The position numbers and the translations under genes were made by a program. A stretch of 23,561 nucleotides of DNA from Actinomycetes bacterium (GTDB lineage Bacteria; Actinomycetota; Actinomycetes; Propionibacteriales; Nocardioidaceae). The stretch spans positions 1-23,561 of the forward strand of contig JAEZKN010000373.1 of NCBI GenBank assembly GCA_023415395.1. The letters are read 5' to 3'. Of the stretch, positions 14,422 to 20,190 are shown in pieces. How positions within the stretch are numbered: the first letter of the stretch is position 1; each line of letters begins with the position of its first letter. The notes under the pieces were generated by a model. It saw nothing but the letters and a program-made list of their open reading frames with translations, was not told where the DNA came from and ran no database searches.

Positions 14422-14624
14422 CCGCCTTCGAGCACCCCGAGCAGATCGTCTGCCCCGGCGGCCCGCTGCTGCTGCGGGGGCGCCACGTGGTCGAGGGCCC
14501 CGACGGCGTATCCCACGAGACGACGCGGCCGGTCACCGCCGTGTGCCGGTGCGAGAAGTCGCAGTCGCTGCCGTGGTGCGACGGGACGCACAAGGTGCTG
14601 CCGGACAAGCTGCGCCCCGTGTGA
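14418..14624 (+). CDS. CDGSH iron-sulfur domain protein
   Basis: 68-aa mitoNEET-like protein. The cluster motif is complete: C43-R-C45, then C54-D-G-T-H58 (CRCEKSQSLPWCDGTH), the 3Cys-1His ligand set that binds a labile [2Fe-2S] cluster. There is no transmembrane anchor, so it is a soluble protein for electron or cluster transfer. It is translationally coupled to the upstream heme-oxygenase-like diiron protein by an ATGA overlap. This pairing strongly suggests a redox partner. It is followed by only 37 nt before the next gene, a gap that contains another SigB-like promoter. Confidence 0.93.
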   Translation: MTAFEHPEQIVCPGGPLLLRGRHVVEGPDGVSHETTRPVTAVCRCEKSQSLPWCDGTHKVLPDKLRPV

Positions 14625-14625
14625 G

Positions 14626-14651
14626 GCGTGGCCGGCGGCGTCCAGGGGTAC
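14626..14651 (+). promoter_or_regulatory. Candidate SigB-type, near-leaderless promoter of the methyltransferase gene
   Basis: GCGT (14626-14629), 16 nt, GGGTAC (14646-14651) has the same -35 tetramer and spacer length as the promoter at 13445-13470. The hexamer ends 10 nt before the ATG at 14662. There is no Shine-Dalgarno in the intervening bases. Confidence 0.6.
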
Positions 14652-14661
14652 CTCCCCCGGC

Positions 14662-15297
14662 ATGACCGCCACGCCGACGGCTCCGACGCGGGAGACCATG
14701 GGCTTCGGCCCCCTGCGCATCACCTTCGACGGCCGGGTCCTGCGCCCGCGCAGCTGGACCGTCGCCCAGTCCGAGTGGGCAGCCGAGATCCTCGCCGACG
14801 CGCCCCCGGGCGCCGTCCTCGAGCTGTGCGCCGGTGCGGGACAGATCGGGCTGCTCGCCGTACGCGGCTCCGAGCGCCCGCTCGTCTGCGTGGACATGAA
14901 CCCCGCCGCCTGCGCGTGGGCGCGGCACAACGCCGAGGAGGCCGGGCTCGCCCACCGCGTCGAGGTGCGCGAGGGGCCGATGGACGAGGTGCTGCGCGAC
15001 AGCGAGCGCTTCGCGGTGATCGTCGCCGACCCGCCGTGGGTGCGCCGCGACGACGTCCCGAACTACCCCGAGGACCCGGTCCTCGCCATCGACGGCGGCG
15101 TCGACGGCATGGACGTGGCGTGGCTCTGCGTCGACCTGGCCCGCACCCACCTGGCCCCCGGCGGCACCCTGCTGCTCCAGATCGGCACCGTCCAGCAGGT
15201 CGACGCCCTGCGCGACCGGCTCCGCGACGACGACCTCGAGGTCACCGAGGTCCGCTGGTGCGACCGCGGGGTCCTGGTGCGGCTCGACCTGCGTTAG
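14662..15297 (+). CDS. Class I SAM methyltransferase with DPPW motif (MTS/HemK-like)
   Basis: 211-aa methyltransferase. SAM motif I is VLELCAGAGQIGL (52-64), the acidic ribose residue is D78 in VCVDMNP, and the catalytic-type motif ADPPW lies at 122-126, the (N/D)PPY/W signature of enzymes that methylate amide or exocyclic nitrogens in proteins, rRNA or DNA. The DGGVDGMD segment resembles the GGxDGL seen after NPPY in HemK/PrmC. There is no N-terminal substrate-recognition domain, so the substrate is not predictable; a protein or small-molecule target is as likely as RNA. It starts at ATG 14662, lacking a ribosome site but preceded by a SigB-like promoter. It is followed by a repeat-rich 165-nt spacer. 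Confidence 0.85.
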   Translation: MTATPTAPTRETMGFGPLRITFDGRVLRPRSWTVAQSEWAAEILADAPPGAVLELCAGAGQIGLLAVRGSERPLVCVDMNPAACAWARHNAEEAGLAHRVEVREGPMDEVLRDSERFAVIVADPPWVRRDDVPNYPEDPVLAIDGGVDGMDVAWLCVDLARTHLAPGGTLLLQIGTVQQVDALRDRLRDDDLEVTEVRWCDRGVLVRLDLR

Positions 15298-15299
15298 CC

Positions 15300-15356
15300 C
15301 GACTCGGCCCGTCTTGTACGCCGGGGAGGCGCGACTCGGCGCGTCTTGTACGCCGG
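15300..15356 (+). repeat. Tandem pair of 25-bp repeats (32-bp period)
   Basis: Copy 1 (15300-15324) and copy 2 (15332-15356) are the same 25 bases, beginning CGACTCGGC and ending GTCTTGTACGCCGG, with one difference at position 10 (C/G). They are separated by 7 nt. They lie in the spacer after the methyltransferase stop. Two related copies in other arrangements follow (15364-15413). Confidence 0.85.
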
Positions 15357-15363
15357 CGCCGGC

Positions 15364-15413
15364 TAGTTGCGCCGACTCGGCGGTCCTGGGCGGGCAAGTT
15401 GCGCCGAGTCGCG
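15364..15413 (+). repeat. Further copies of the CGACTCGGCGC repeat, one inverted
   Basis: TAGTTGCGCCGACTCGGCG (15364-15382) and CAAGTTGCGCCGAGTCGCG (15395-15413) are near-direct copies of each other. The second is also the reverse complement, with two mismatches, of GCGACTCGGCGCGTCTTG at 15331-15348, so the spacer can fold into a long hairpin. The first contains a perfect 13-nt palindrome (15370-15382, centre C76 of that block). Their resemblance to interspersed REP-like intergenic repeats is inference. They may also stop transcription before the LLM gene. Confidence 0.75.
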
Positions 15414-15429
15414 GGTGAGGGGCGCCGCG

Positions 15430-15454
15430 GATTGGCACCACGTCAGGCGGGTAC
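15430..15454 (+). promoter_or_regulatory. Candidate SigB-type, near-leaderless promoter of the LLM/PaoABC operon
   Basis: GATT (15430-15433), 15 nt, GGGTAC (15449-15454). The -35 is identical to that of the sigma gene's own candidate promoter. The hexamer ends 8 nt before the ATG at 15463 and no ribosome site intervenes. Four coupled genes lie downstream. Confidence 0.62.
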
Positions 15455-15462
15455 GTCCCACC

Positions 15463-16398
15463 ATGCGCATCGGCTACTTCCTGTCCACCGAGGAGTACAC
15501 CCCCGCGGAGCTCGTGGCCCAGGCCCGGGCGGCGGAGGAGGCCGGCTTCTCCGGCCTGTGGATCAGCGACCACTTCCACCCGTGGAACAACCAGCAGGGC
15601 AACAGCCCGCACGTGTGGTCGGTGATCGGGGCGATCAGCCAGGTCTGCGACCTGCCCGTGACCACCGCGGTGACCTGCCCGACCGTGCGGGTGCACCCGG
15701 CGATCATCGCCCAGGCCGCGGGCACCTGCGCGGAGATGCTCGGCGGCCGGTTCACCCTCGGCGTCGGGACCGGTGAGGCGCTCAACGAGAGCATCCTGGG
15801 TGGGCCGTGGCCCACCGTCGACGTCCGCCTCGAGATGCTCGAGGAGGCGGTCGACGTGATCCGCCGGCTGTGGACGGGGGAGGTCACCACCCACCGCGGC
15901 AAGCACTACACGGTCGAGCACGCACGCATCTACAACGTCCCGGACACCCCGCCCGAGATCTTCGTGTCGGCCTTCGGCCCCAAGGCCGTGGAGGTGGCCG
16001 CGCGCATCGGCGACGGCTACATCGGCACCTCGCCCGACGCCGACCTGGTCGGGCAGTTCAAGGACGCGTCCGGCGGCAAGCCCGCGCAGGCCGGCGCCAA
16101 GGTCGCCTTCGCCCCGACGCAGGAGGAGGGCTGGGAGCACGCCCACCGGCTCTGGCCGAACGCCGGCCTCCCGGGCGAGATGGCGCAGATCCTGCCCACG
16201 CCGGAGCACTTCGAGCAGGCCACCGAGCTGGTCACGATGGACTCCACGAAGGAGTCGGTGGTCGCGGGCAACGACGTCGAGGAGCACCAGCGCCAGATCC
16301 AGGAGTACGCCGACGCGGGGTACGACGAGCTCTACGTCGCCAACATGGGGCCGCACTTCCTCGAGATGATCGAGTTCTACGGGAAGCACGTGCTCTGA
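15463..16398 (+). CDS. LLM class F420-dependent oxidoreductase (second paralogue, TIGR03557-like)
   Basis: 311-aa TIM-barrel oxidoreductase of the F420-glucose-6-phosphate dehydrogenase-related group; substrate unknown. Conserved segments are IGYFLSTEEYTP, ISDHFHPW, AVTCPTVRVHPAI and GRFTLGVGTGEALNESILGGPWP, each matched by the paralogue at 8767-9744. I chose ATG 15463 because it gives the family N-terminus; a longer frame runs back into the repeats. Its stop and the next ATG share one base (TGATG at 16396-16400). It is thus the first cistron of an operon with a PaoABC-type molybdenum enzyme. This suggests both oxidise related substrates, or that F420 redox supports the pathway (inference). 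Confidence 0.88.
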   Translation: MRIGYFLSTEEYTPAELVAQARAAEEAGFSGLWISDHFHPWNNQQGNSPHVWSVIGAISQVCDLPVTTAVTCPTVRVHPAIIAQAAGTCAEMLGGRFTLGVGTGEALNESILGGPWPTVDVRLEMLEEAVDVIRRLWTGEVTTHRGKHYTVEHARIYNVPDTPPEIFVSAFGPKAVEVAARIGDGYIGTSPDADLVGQFKDASGGKPAQAGAKVAFAPTQEEGWEHAHRLWPNAGLPGEMAQILPTPEHFEQATELVTMDSTKESVVAGNDVEEHQRQIQEYADAGYDELYVANMGPHFLEMIEFYGKHVL

Positions 16399-16898
16399 TG
16401 CCGCGCATCCGGCTGACGGTCGACGGCACCGAGCGCGACGTCGACGTCGACACCCGCACCACGCTCCTCGACGCCCTCCGCGAGCGCCTCGACGTCATCA
16501 GTCCCAAGAAGGGCTGCGACCACGGCCAGTGCGGCTCCTGCACGGTGCTGCTCGACGGCCGGCGCCACCTGACCTGCCTCGCGCTCGCGGTCGCGTACGA
16601 CGGCGCGGAGGTCGTCACCGCCGACGGGCTCGCCGGTGAGGGGCTCCACCCGGTGCAGCAGGCGTTCCTCGACCACGACGGCTACCAGTGCGGCTACTGC
16701 ACGCCGGGCCAGGTGTGCTCGGCCGCCGGGGTCCTGGACGAGGCGAAGCAGGGCCACCCGAGCCACGCCACCGAGGACCTCGAGGCCGACGTCGAGCTGA
16801 CCGACGACGAGATCCGCGAGCGGATGAGCGGGAACCTCTGTCGCTGCGGCGCCTACCCCGGCATCCTCGCGGCGGTCCGTCAGGCGGCCCAGGCATGA
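16398..16898 (+). CDS. paoA: [2Fe-2S] subunit of PaoABC-type molybdenum aldehyde oxidoreductase
   Basis: 166-aa small subunit of the xanthine oxidase family. It carries electrons from the molybdenum site to FAD. The first cluster, plant-ferredoxin type, uses C40, C45, C48 and C60 (KKGCDHGQCGSCTV); the second uses C98, C101, C148 and C150 (YQCGYCTPGQ and NLCRCGAYP). The stretch between them with GHPSHATEDL and DDEIRERMSGN resembles E. coli PaoA/YagT. Unlike E. coli PaoA, it has no twin-arginine signal: the protein starts MPRIRLTVDG, so the complex should be cytoplasmic. The ATG shares one base with the LLM stop, and its own stop overlaps the FAD subunit by 4 nt. Confidence 0.93.
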   Translation: MPRIRLTVDGTERDVDVDTRTTLLDALRERLDVISPKKGCDHGQCGSCTVLLDGRRHLTCLALAVAYDGAEVVTADGLAGEGLHPVQQAFLDHDGYQCGYCTPGQVCSAAGVLDEAKQGHPSHATEDLEADVELTDDEIRERMSGNLCRCGAYPGILAAVRQAAQA

Positions 16899-17872
16899 GG
16901 GAGCTGGACTACCTCCGCGTCGAGACGCCGGCCGAGGCCGTCCACGCGCTCGCGGCCCACCCGGGCGCCCGCTTCCTGGCGGGCGGCACCAACCTCGTCG
17001 ACCACCTCAAGCTGGGCGTCGCCGCGCCTCCGCTGCTCGTCGACGTCAGCCGGCTCCCGCTGGACGAGGTCGAGACCACCGACGACGGCCTGCGGATCGG
17101 CACCAACGTCCGCAACAGCGACCTGGCCGCCCACCCGCTCGTGCGGGCGCACTTCCCCGTGCTCGCCCGGGCCCTCCTGTCCGGCGCCTCGGGGCAGATC
17201 CGCAACCAGGCGACCACCGGCGGCAACCTCCTCCAGCGCACGCGCTGCGTCTACTTCCAGGACGTGACGACCCCGTGCAACAAGCGCGAGCCCGGCTCCG
17301 GATGCTCGGCGATCGACGGCTACGGCCGCTACAACGCGATCCTCGGCGCCTCGCCCGCGTGCGTCACCACGCACCCCTCCGACCTCGCGGTCGCGCTGGG
17401 GGCCCTGGACGCGACGGTCGTCGTCCTGGGGTCGGACGGCGAGCGCCGCCTGGCGTTCGAGGACCTGCACCGGCTGCCCGGCGACGACCCGGCCGCCGAC
17501 ACCACGCTGGCCCCGGACGAGCTGATCACGGCCGTCGAGGTGCCGTGGGGCGCCGCCACCCGGTGCTCGACCTACCGCAAGGTCCGCGACCGGGCGTCCT
17601 TCGCCTTCGCCCTGGTGTCGGTCGCCGCCGTCCTCCAGGTCGAGGGCGGCACCGTGCGCGACGTCCGCATCGCCTGGGGAGGGGTCGCCCACAAGCCGTG
17701 GCGGGCGCGGCGGGCCGAGGCCGCCCTCGTCGGCGGACCGCTCGACGAGGAGCGCATCCGCGCGGCGGTCGACGCGGAGCTGGCCGCGGCCGACCCGACC
17801 GAGCAGACGGCGTACAAGGTGCCGATGGTGCGCAACGCGACCGTGCAGACCCTGCTGGAGCTGAGCCGATGA
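16895..17872 (+). CDS. paoB: FAD-binding subunit of PaoABC-type aldehyde oxidoreductase (possible extra [4Fe-4S])
   Basis: 325-aa medium subunit of the xanthine dehydrogenase family. The FAD-binding loops are FLAGGTNLVDHLK (27-39) and ATTGGNLLQ (106-114), followed by a CO-dehydrogenase-flavoprotein-like C-terminal domain. Four cysteines at C118, C128, C137 and C156 lie in TRCVYFQDVTTPCNKREPGSGC and the later SPACVTTHPSD, as in E. coli PaoB/YagS, where this insertion holds an additional [4Fe-4S] cluster. Retention of all four argues for the Pao type rather than CO dehydrogenase or xanthine dehydrogenase. It overlaps both neighbours by 4 nt (ATGA), as expected for a stoichiometric complex. Confidence 0.92.
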   Translation: MRELDYLRVETPAEAVHALAAHPGARFLAGGTNLVDHLKLGVAAPPLLVDVSRLPLDEVETTDDGLRIGTNVRNSDLAAHPLVRAHFPVLARALLSGASGQIRNQATTGGNLLQRTRCVYFQDVTTPCNKREPGSGCSAIDGYGRYNAILGASPACVTTHPSDLAVALGALDATVVVLGSDGERRLAFEDLHRLPGDDPAADTTLAPDELITAVEVPWGAATRCSTYRKVRDRASFAFALVSVAAVLQVEGGTVRDVRIAWGGVAHKPWRARRAEAALVGGPLDEERIRAAVDAELAAADPTEQTAYKVPMVRNATVQTLLELSR

Positions 17873-19992
17873 GCGAGCAGATGACCGAGCAGCAGACCCG
17901 CCCGATCGAGGTGCGCTCCGTCGGCAGCCGCCACGACCGTGTCGACGGGGTCGCCAAGGTCACCGGCCGCGCGACCTACGCCGTCGAGCACGCCGCCCCC
18001 GCCCCGCTGCACTGCTGGCTGGTGCAGTCCACGGTCGCCCGGGGGCGCGTCGTCGCCGTGGACGCGAGCCGCGCGCTCGCCCACGACGGGGTGGTCTCGG
18101 TGCTCGACCACACCAGCGCACCCCGGCTCCACGACACCGAGGACGCCGAGCTGGCGATCCTGCAGGACGCCGAGGTCCACTTCCGCGGCCAGGTCGTCGC
18201 GCTGGTGCTGGCCGAGACGTCCGAGGCGGCGCGCGAGGGTGCCGCGCTGGTGGAGCTCTCCTACGAGACCCGGCCGCACGAGGCCGAGCTGCGCGAGGAC
18301 AACGCCACCCACAAGCCGGACTCGGTCAACCCCGACATGGACACCGACACCGAGGAGGGCGACGTCGACGCCGCGCTGGCCGCGGCGGACGTCGTCGTCG
18401 AGCAGACCTACCGGACGGCCTACGAGCACAACAACCCCCTCGAGCCGCACGCCACGCTCGCGTGGTGGGACGAGGAGGACGGCCGCGAGGTCCTCTCGAT
18501 GTACGACTCCACCCAGGGCGTGCACGGCGTCGTGCAGACGCTCGCGCCGATGCTCGGGCTGGAGCCGGAGCAGGTCCGCGTGCGTGCGCCGTACGTCGGC
18601 GGCGGGTTCGGCAGCAAGGGCGAGGCGCACGCGCACGTGGTGGCCGCGGCCCTGGCCGCCCGGACGACGCACGGCCGGCCGGTGAGGCTGGCCGTCACCC
18701 GGCAGCAGATGTTCGCCCTGACCGGCTACCGCACCGCGTCGATCTCCCACTTCCGCCTCGGTGCCGACGCCGACGGCCGCCTGGTCGCGATCGAGCACCG
18801 GGTGCAGGAGCAGTCCTCGGCGTTCAAGGAGTACGCCGAGCAGACGGCGTCGCCGACGCGGATGATGTACGCCGCGCCGAACCGCCGCACGAGCCACCGG
18901 CTGGCCATGCTCGACGTCGCGGTGCCGTCGTGGATGCGGGCTCCCGGCGAGATGCCGGGGATGTACGCCCACGAGGTCGCGATGGACGAGCTGGCCGTCG
19001 CGTGCGGCCTCGACCCGATCGAGCTGCGGGCCCGCAACGAGCCCGACCGCGACCCGGAGACCGGCAGGCCCTTCAACGACCGCCGGCTGCTCGACTGCTT
19101 CCGCCGCGGCGCCGAGCGCTTCGGGTGGGCGTCCCGCCCGGCCGAGCCGCGCGCCACCCTCGACGGCGACTGGTGGGTCGGCACGGGGGTCGCCTCCGCG
19201 ACGTACCCCGCCATGAAGATGCCGGGCAACAGCGCGCGGGTGCGCGCGCTCGGAGCGGGTCGCTACGCCGTGGCGATCGGCTCGGTCGACATCGGCACGG
19301 GCGCCCGCACCGTGTTGACGCAGATCGCCGCCGACGCGCTGGGCGTGGGGACCGAGGCCGTCGACCTCGAGATCGCCGACAGCCTGCTGCCCTCGGCCTC
19401 GGTCGCGGGCGGCTCGTCGGGCACCAGCTCGTGGGGGAGCGCCATCGTCGCGGCCGCGCAGCGCTTCCGCGCCGACCACGGCGACGCACCGGACGCCGGG
19501 GTCGAGACGACCGCGGCGGCAGCCGAGGACCCGGCGGCCGAGGAGTACGCCTTCCACTCCTTCGGCGCCGTCTTCGCCGAGGCGCGGGTGAACCGCTGGT
19601 CCGGTGAGGTCCGGGTGCCGCGCCTGCTCGGGGTCTACTCCGTGGGCCGGGTCGTCAACCCGATGACCGCGCGGTCCCAGCTGGTCGGCGGGCTGGTGAT
19701 GGGGCTCTCCGCGGCGCTGTTCGAGGAGTCCGTGCGCGACCCGCGCTTCGGCCACGTGGTCACCCGGGACCTCGCGACCTACCACGTCGCCTCCCACGCC
19801 GACGTCCTCGACGTCGACGCGGAGTGGCTGGAGGAGTCCGACGAGGCCTTCACCCCGGTGGGCTCACGCGGGATCGGCGAGATCGGCATCGTGGGCACCG
19901 CGGCGGCGGTCGCCAACGCGACCTTCCACGCCACGGGGGTGCGGGTCCGCGAGATCCCGGTGACCGCGGACCGCTTCCTCGACCTGCCGTGA
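17869..19992 (+). CDS. paoC: Molybdenum cofactor-binding large subunit of PaoABC-type aldehyde oxidoreductase
   Basis: 707-aa catalytic subunit of the xanthine oxidase family; hydroxylates aldehydes to carboxylic acids using water. The aldehyde-oxidase a/b hammerhead domain (DRVDGVAKVTGRATYAVE, about 24-41) is followed by the Mo-cofactor domain with PYVGGGFGSKGEAHAH, MRAPGEMPGMYAHEVAMDE, VDIGTGARTVLTQIAAD and AGGSSGTSSW. The catalytic glutamate is E671 in GSRGIGEIG near the C-terminus. Length matches E. coli PaoC (about 730 aa). The ATG overlaps the FAD subunit stop by 4 nt. Substrate range is not predictable. No MocA/XdhC-type cofactor chaperone or molybdopterin gene is in the window. Its stop abuts the convergent 51-aa gene with no intergenic base. 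Confidence 0.93.
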   Translation: MSEQMTEQQTRPIEVRSVGSRHDRVDGVAKVTGRATYAVEHAAPAPLHCWLVQSTVARGRVVAVDASRALAHDGVVSVLDHTSAPRLHDTEDAELAILQDAEVHFRGQVVALVLAETSEAAREGAALVELSYETRPHEAELREDNATHKPDSVNPDMDTDTEEGDVDAALAAADVVVEQTYRTAYEHNNPLEPHATLAWWDEEDGREVLSMYDSTQGVHGVVQTLAPMLGLEPEQVRVRAPYVGGGFGSKGEAHAHVVAAALAARTTHGRPVRLAVTRQQMFALTGYRTASISHFRLGADADGRLVAIEHRVQEQSSAFKEYAEQTASPTRMMYAAPNRRTSHRLAMLDVAVPSWMRAPGEMPGMYAHEVAMDELAVACGLDPIELRARNEPDRDPETGRPFNDRRLLDCFRRGAERFGWASRPAEPRATLDGDWWVGTGVASATYPAMKMPGNSARVRALGAGRYAVAIGSVDIGTGARTVLTQIAADALGVGTEAVDLEIADSLLPSASVAGGSSGTSSWGSAIVAAAQRFRADHGDAPDAGVETTAAAAEDPAAEEYAFHSFGAVFAEARVNRWSGEVRVPRLLGVYSVGRVVNPMTARSQLVGGLVMGLSAALFEESVRDPRFGHVVTRDLATYHVASHADVLDVDAEWLEESDEAFTPVGSRGIGEIGIVGTAAAVANATFHATGVRVREIPVTADRFLDLP

Positions 19993-20148
19993 TCAGGTGT
20001 TCTGCTGCAGCCAGGTGATCAGCAGGAAGACGACGGCGACCACCACGACCAGGAGGACGACGGCGAGGATCGGCCGCCACAGGGGCCGCTTCTCCGGCGC
20101 GTTGAGCGGCTGGTCGATGGACGCGTGTCGGCGCTCTTCGTCGGTCAT
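19993..20148 (-). CDS. 51-aa single-pass membrane protein
   Basis: Short protein with a hydrophilic N-terminus (TDEERRHASIDQPLNAPEKR) and one strong transmembrane helix at about 26-46 (ILAVVLLVVVVAVVFLLITW), ending LQQNT: probably N-in with almost no periplasmic part. Function unknown; the shape is that of small stress membrane proteins. The ATG (20146-20148) has no ribosome site but lies 9 nt after a minus-strand GGGTAC hexamer. Its stop abuts the paoC stop. The promoter and hydrophobic helix support a real gene; conservation was not checked. Confidence 0.72.
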   Translation of the reverse strand: MTDEERRHASIDQPLNAPEKRPLWRPILAVVLLVVVVAVVFLLITWLQQNT

Positions 20149-20156
20149 GGCCCCGC

Positions 20157-20181
20157 GGTACCCACGCACCGCGCTGGGTAC
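20157..20181 (+). promoter_or_regulatory. poxB: Candidate SigB-type promoter of poxB, overlapping the divergent one
   Basis: GGTA (20157-20160), 15 nt, GGGTAC (20176-20181). The hexamer ends 9 nt before the poxB ATG at 20191, again without a ribosome site. The -35 is part of the opposite strand's -10: GGTACCC (20157-20163) and GGGTACC (20176-20182) form a perfect 7-bp inverted repeat with a 12-nt spacer. Confidence 0.55.
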
Positions 20182-20182
20182 C
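20158..20182 (-). promoter_or_regulatory. Candidate SigB-type promoter of the 51-aa membrane protein gene
   Basis: On the minus strand: GGTA (20182-20179), 15 nt, GGGTAC (20163-20158), ending 9 nt before the ATG at 20148. It occupies the same 26 bp as the poxB promoter by symmetry, so polymerase could load in either direction but probably not both at once. Confidence 0.55.
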
Positions 20183-20190
20183 GGGTCTCC

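Noticed and set aside
15300..15413. CRISPR array
   Set aside because: Only two regular copies with a 7-nt spacer, others degenerate or inverted, no cas genes; fits an intergenic repeat instead.
17572..19797. Open minus-strand frame of about 741 aa opposite paoB and paoC
   Set aside because: Shadow frame; paoB and paoC carry complete catalytic motifs on the other strand.
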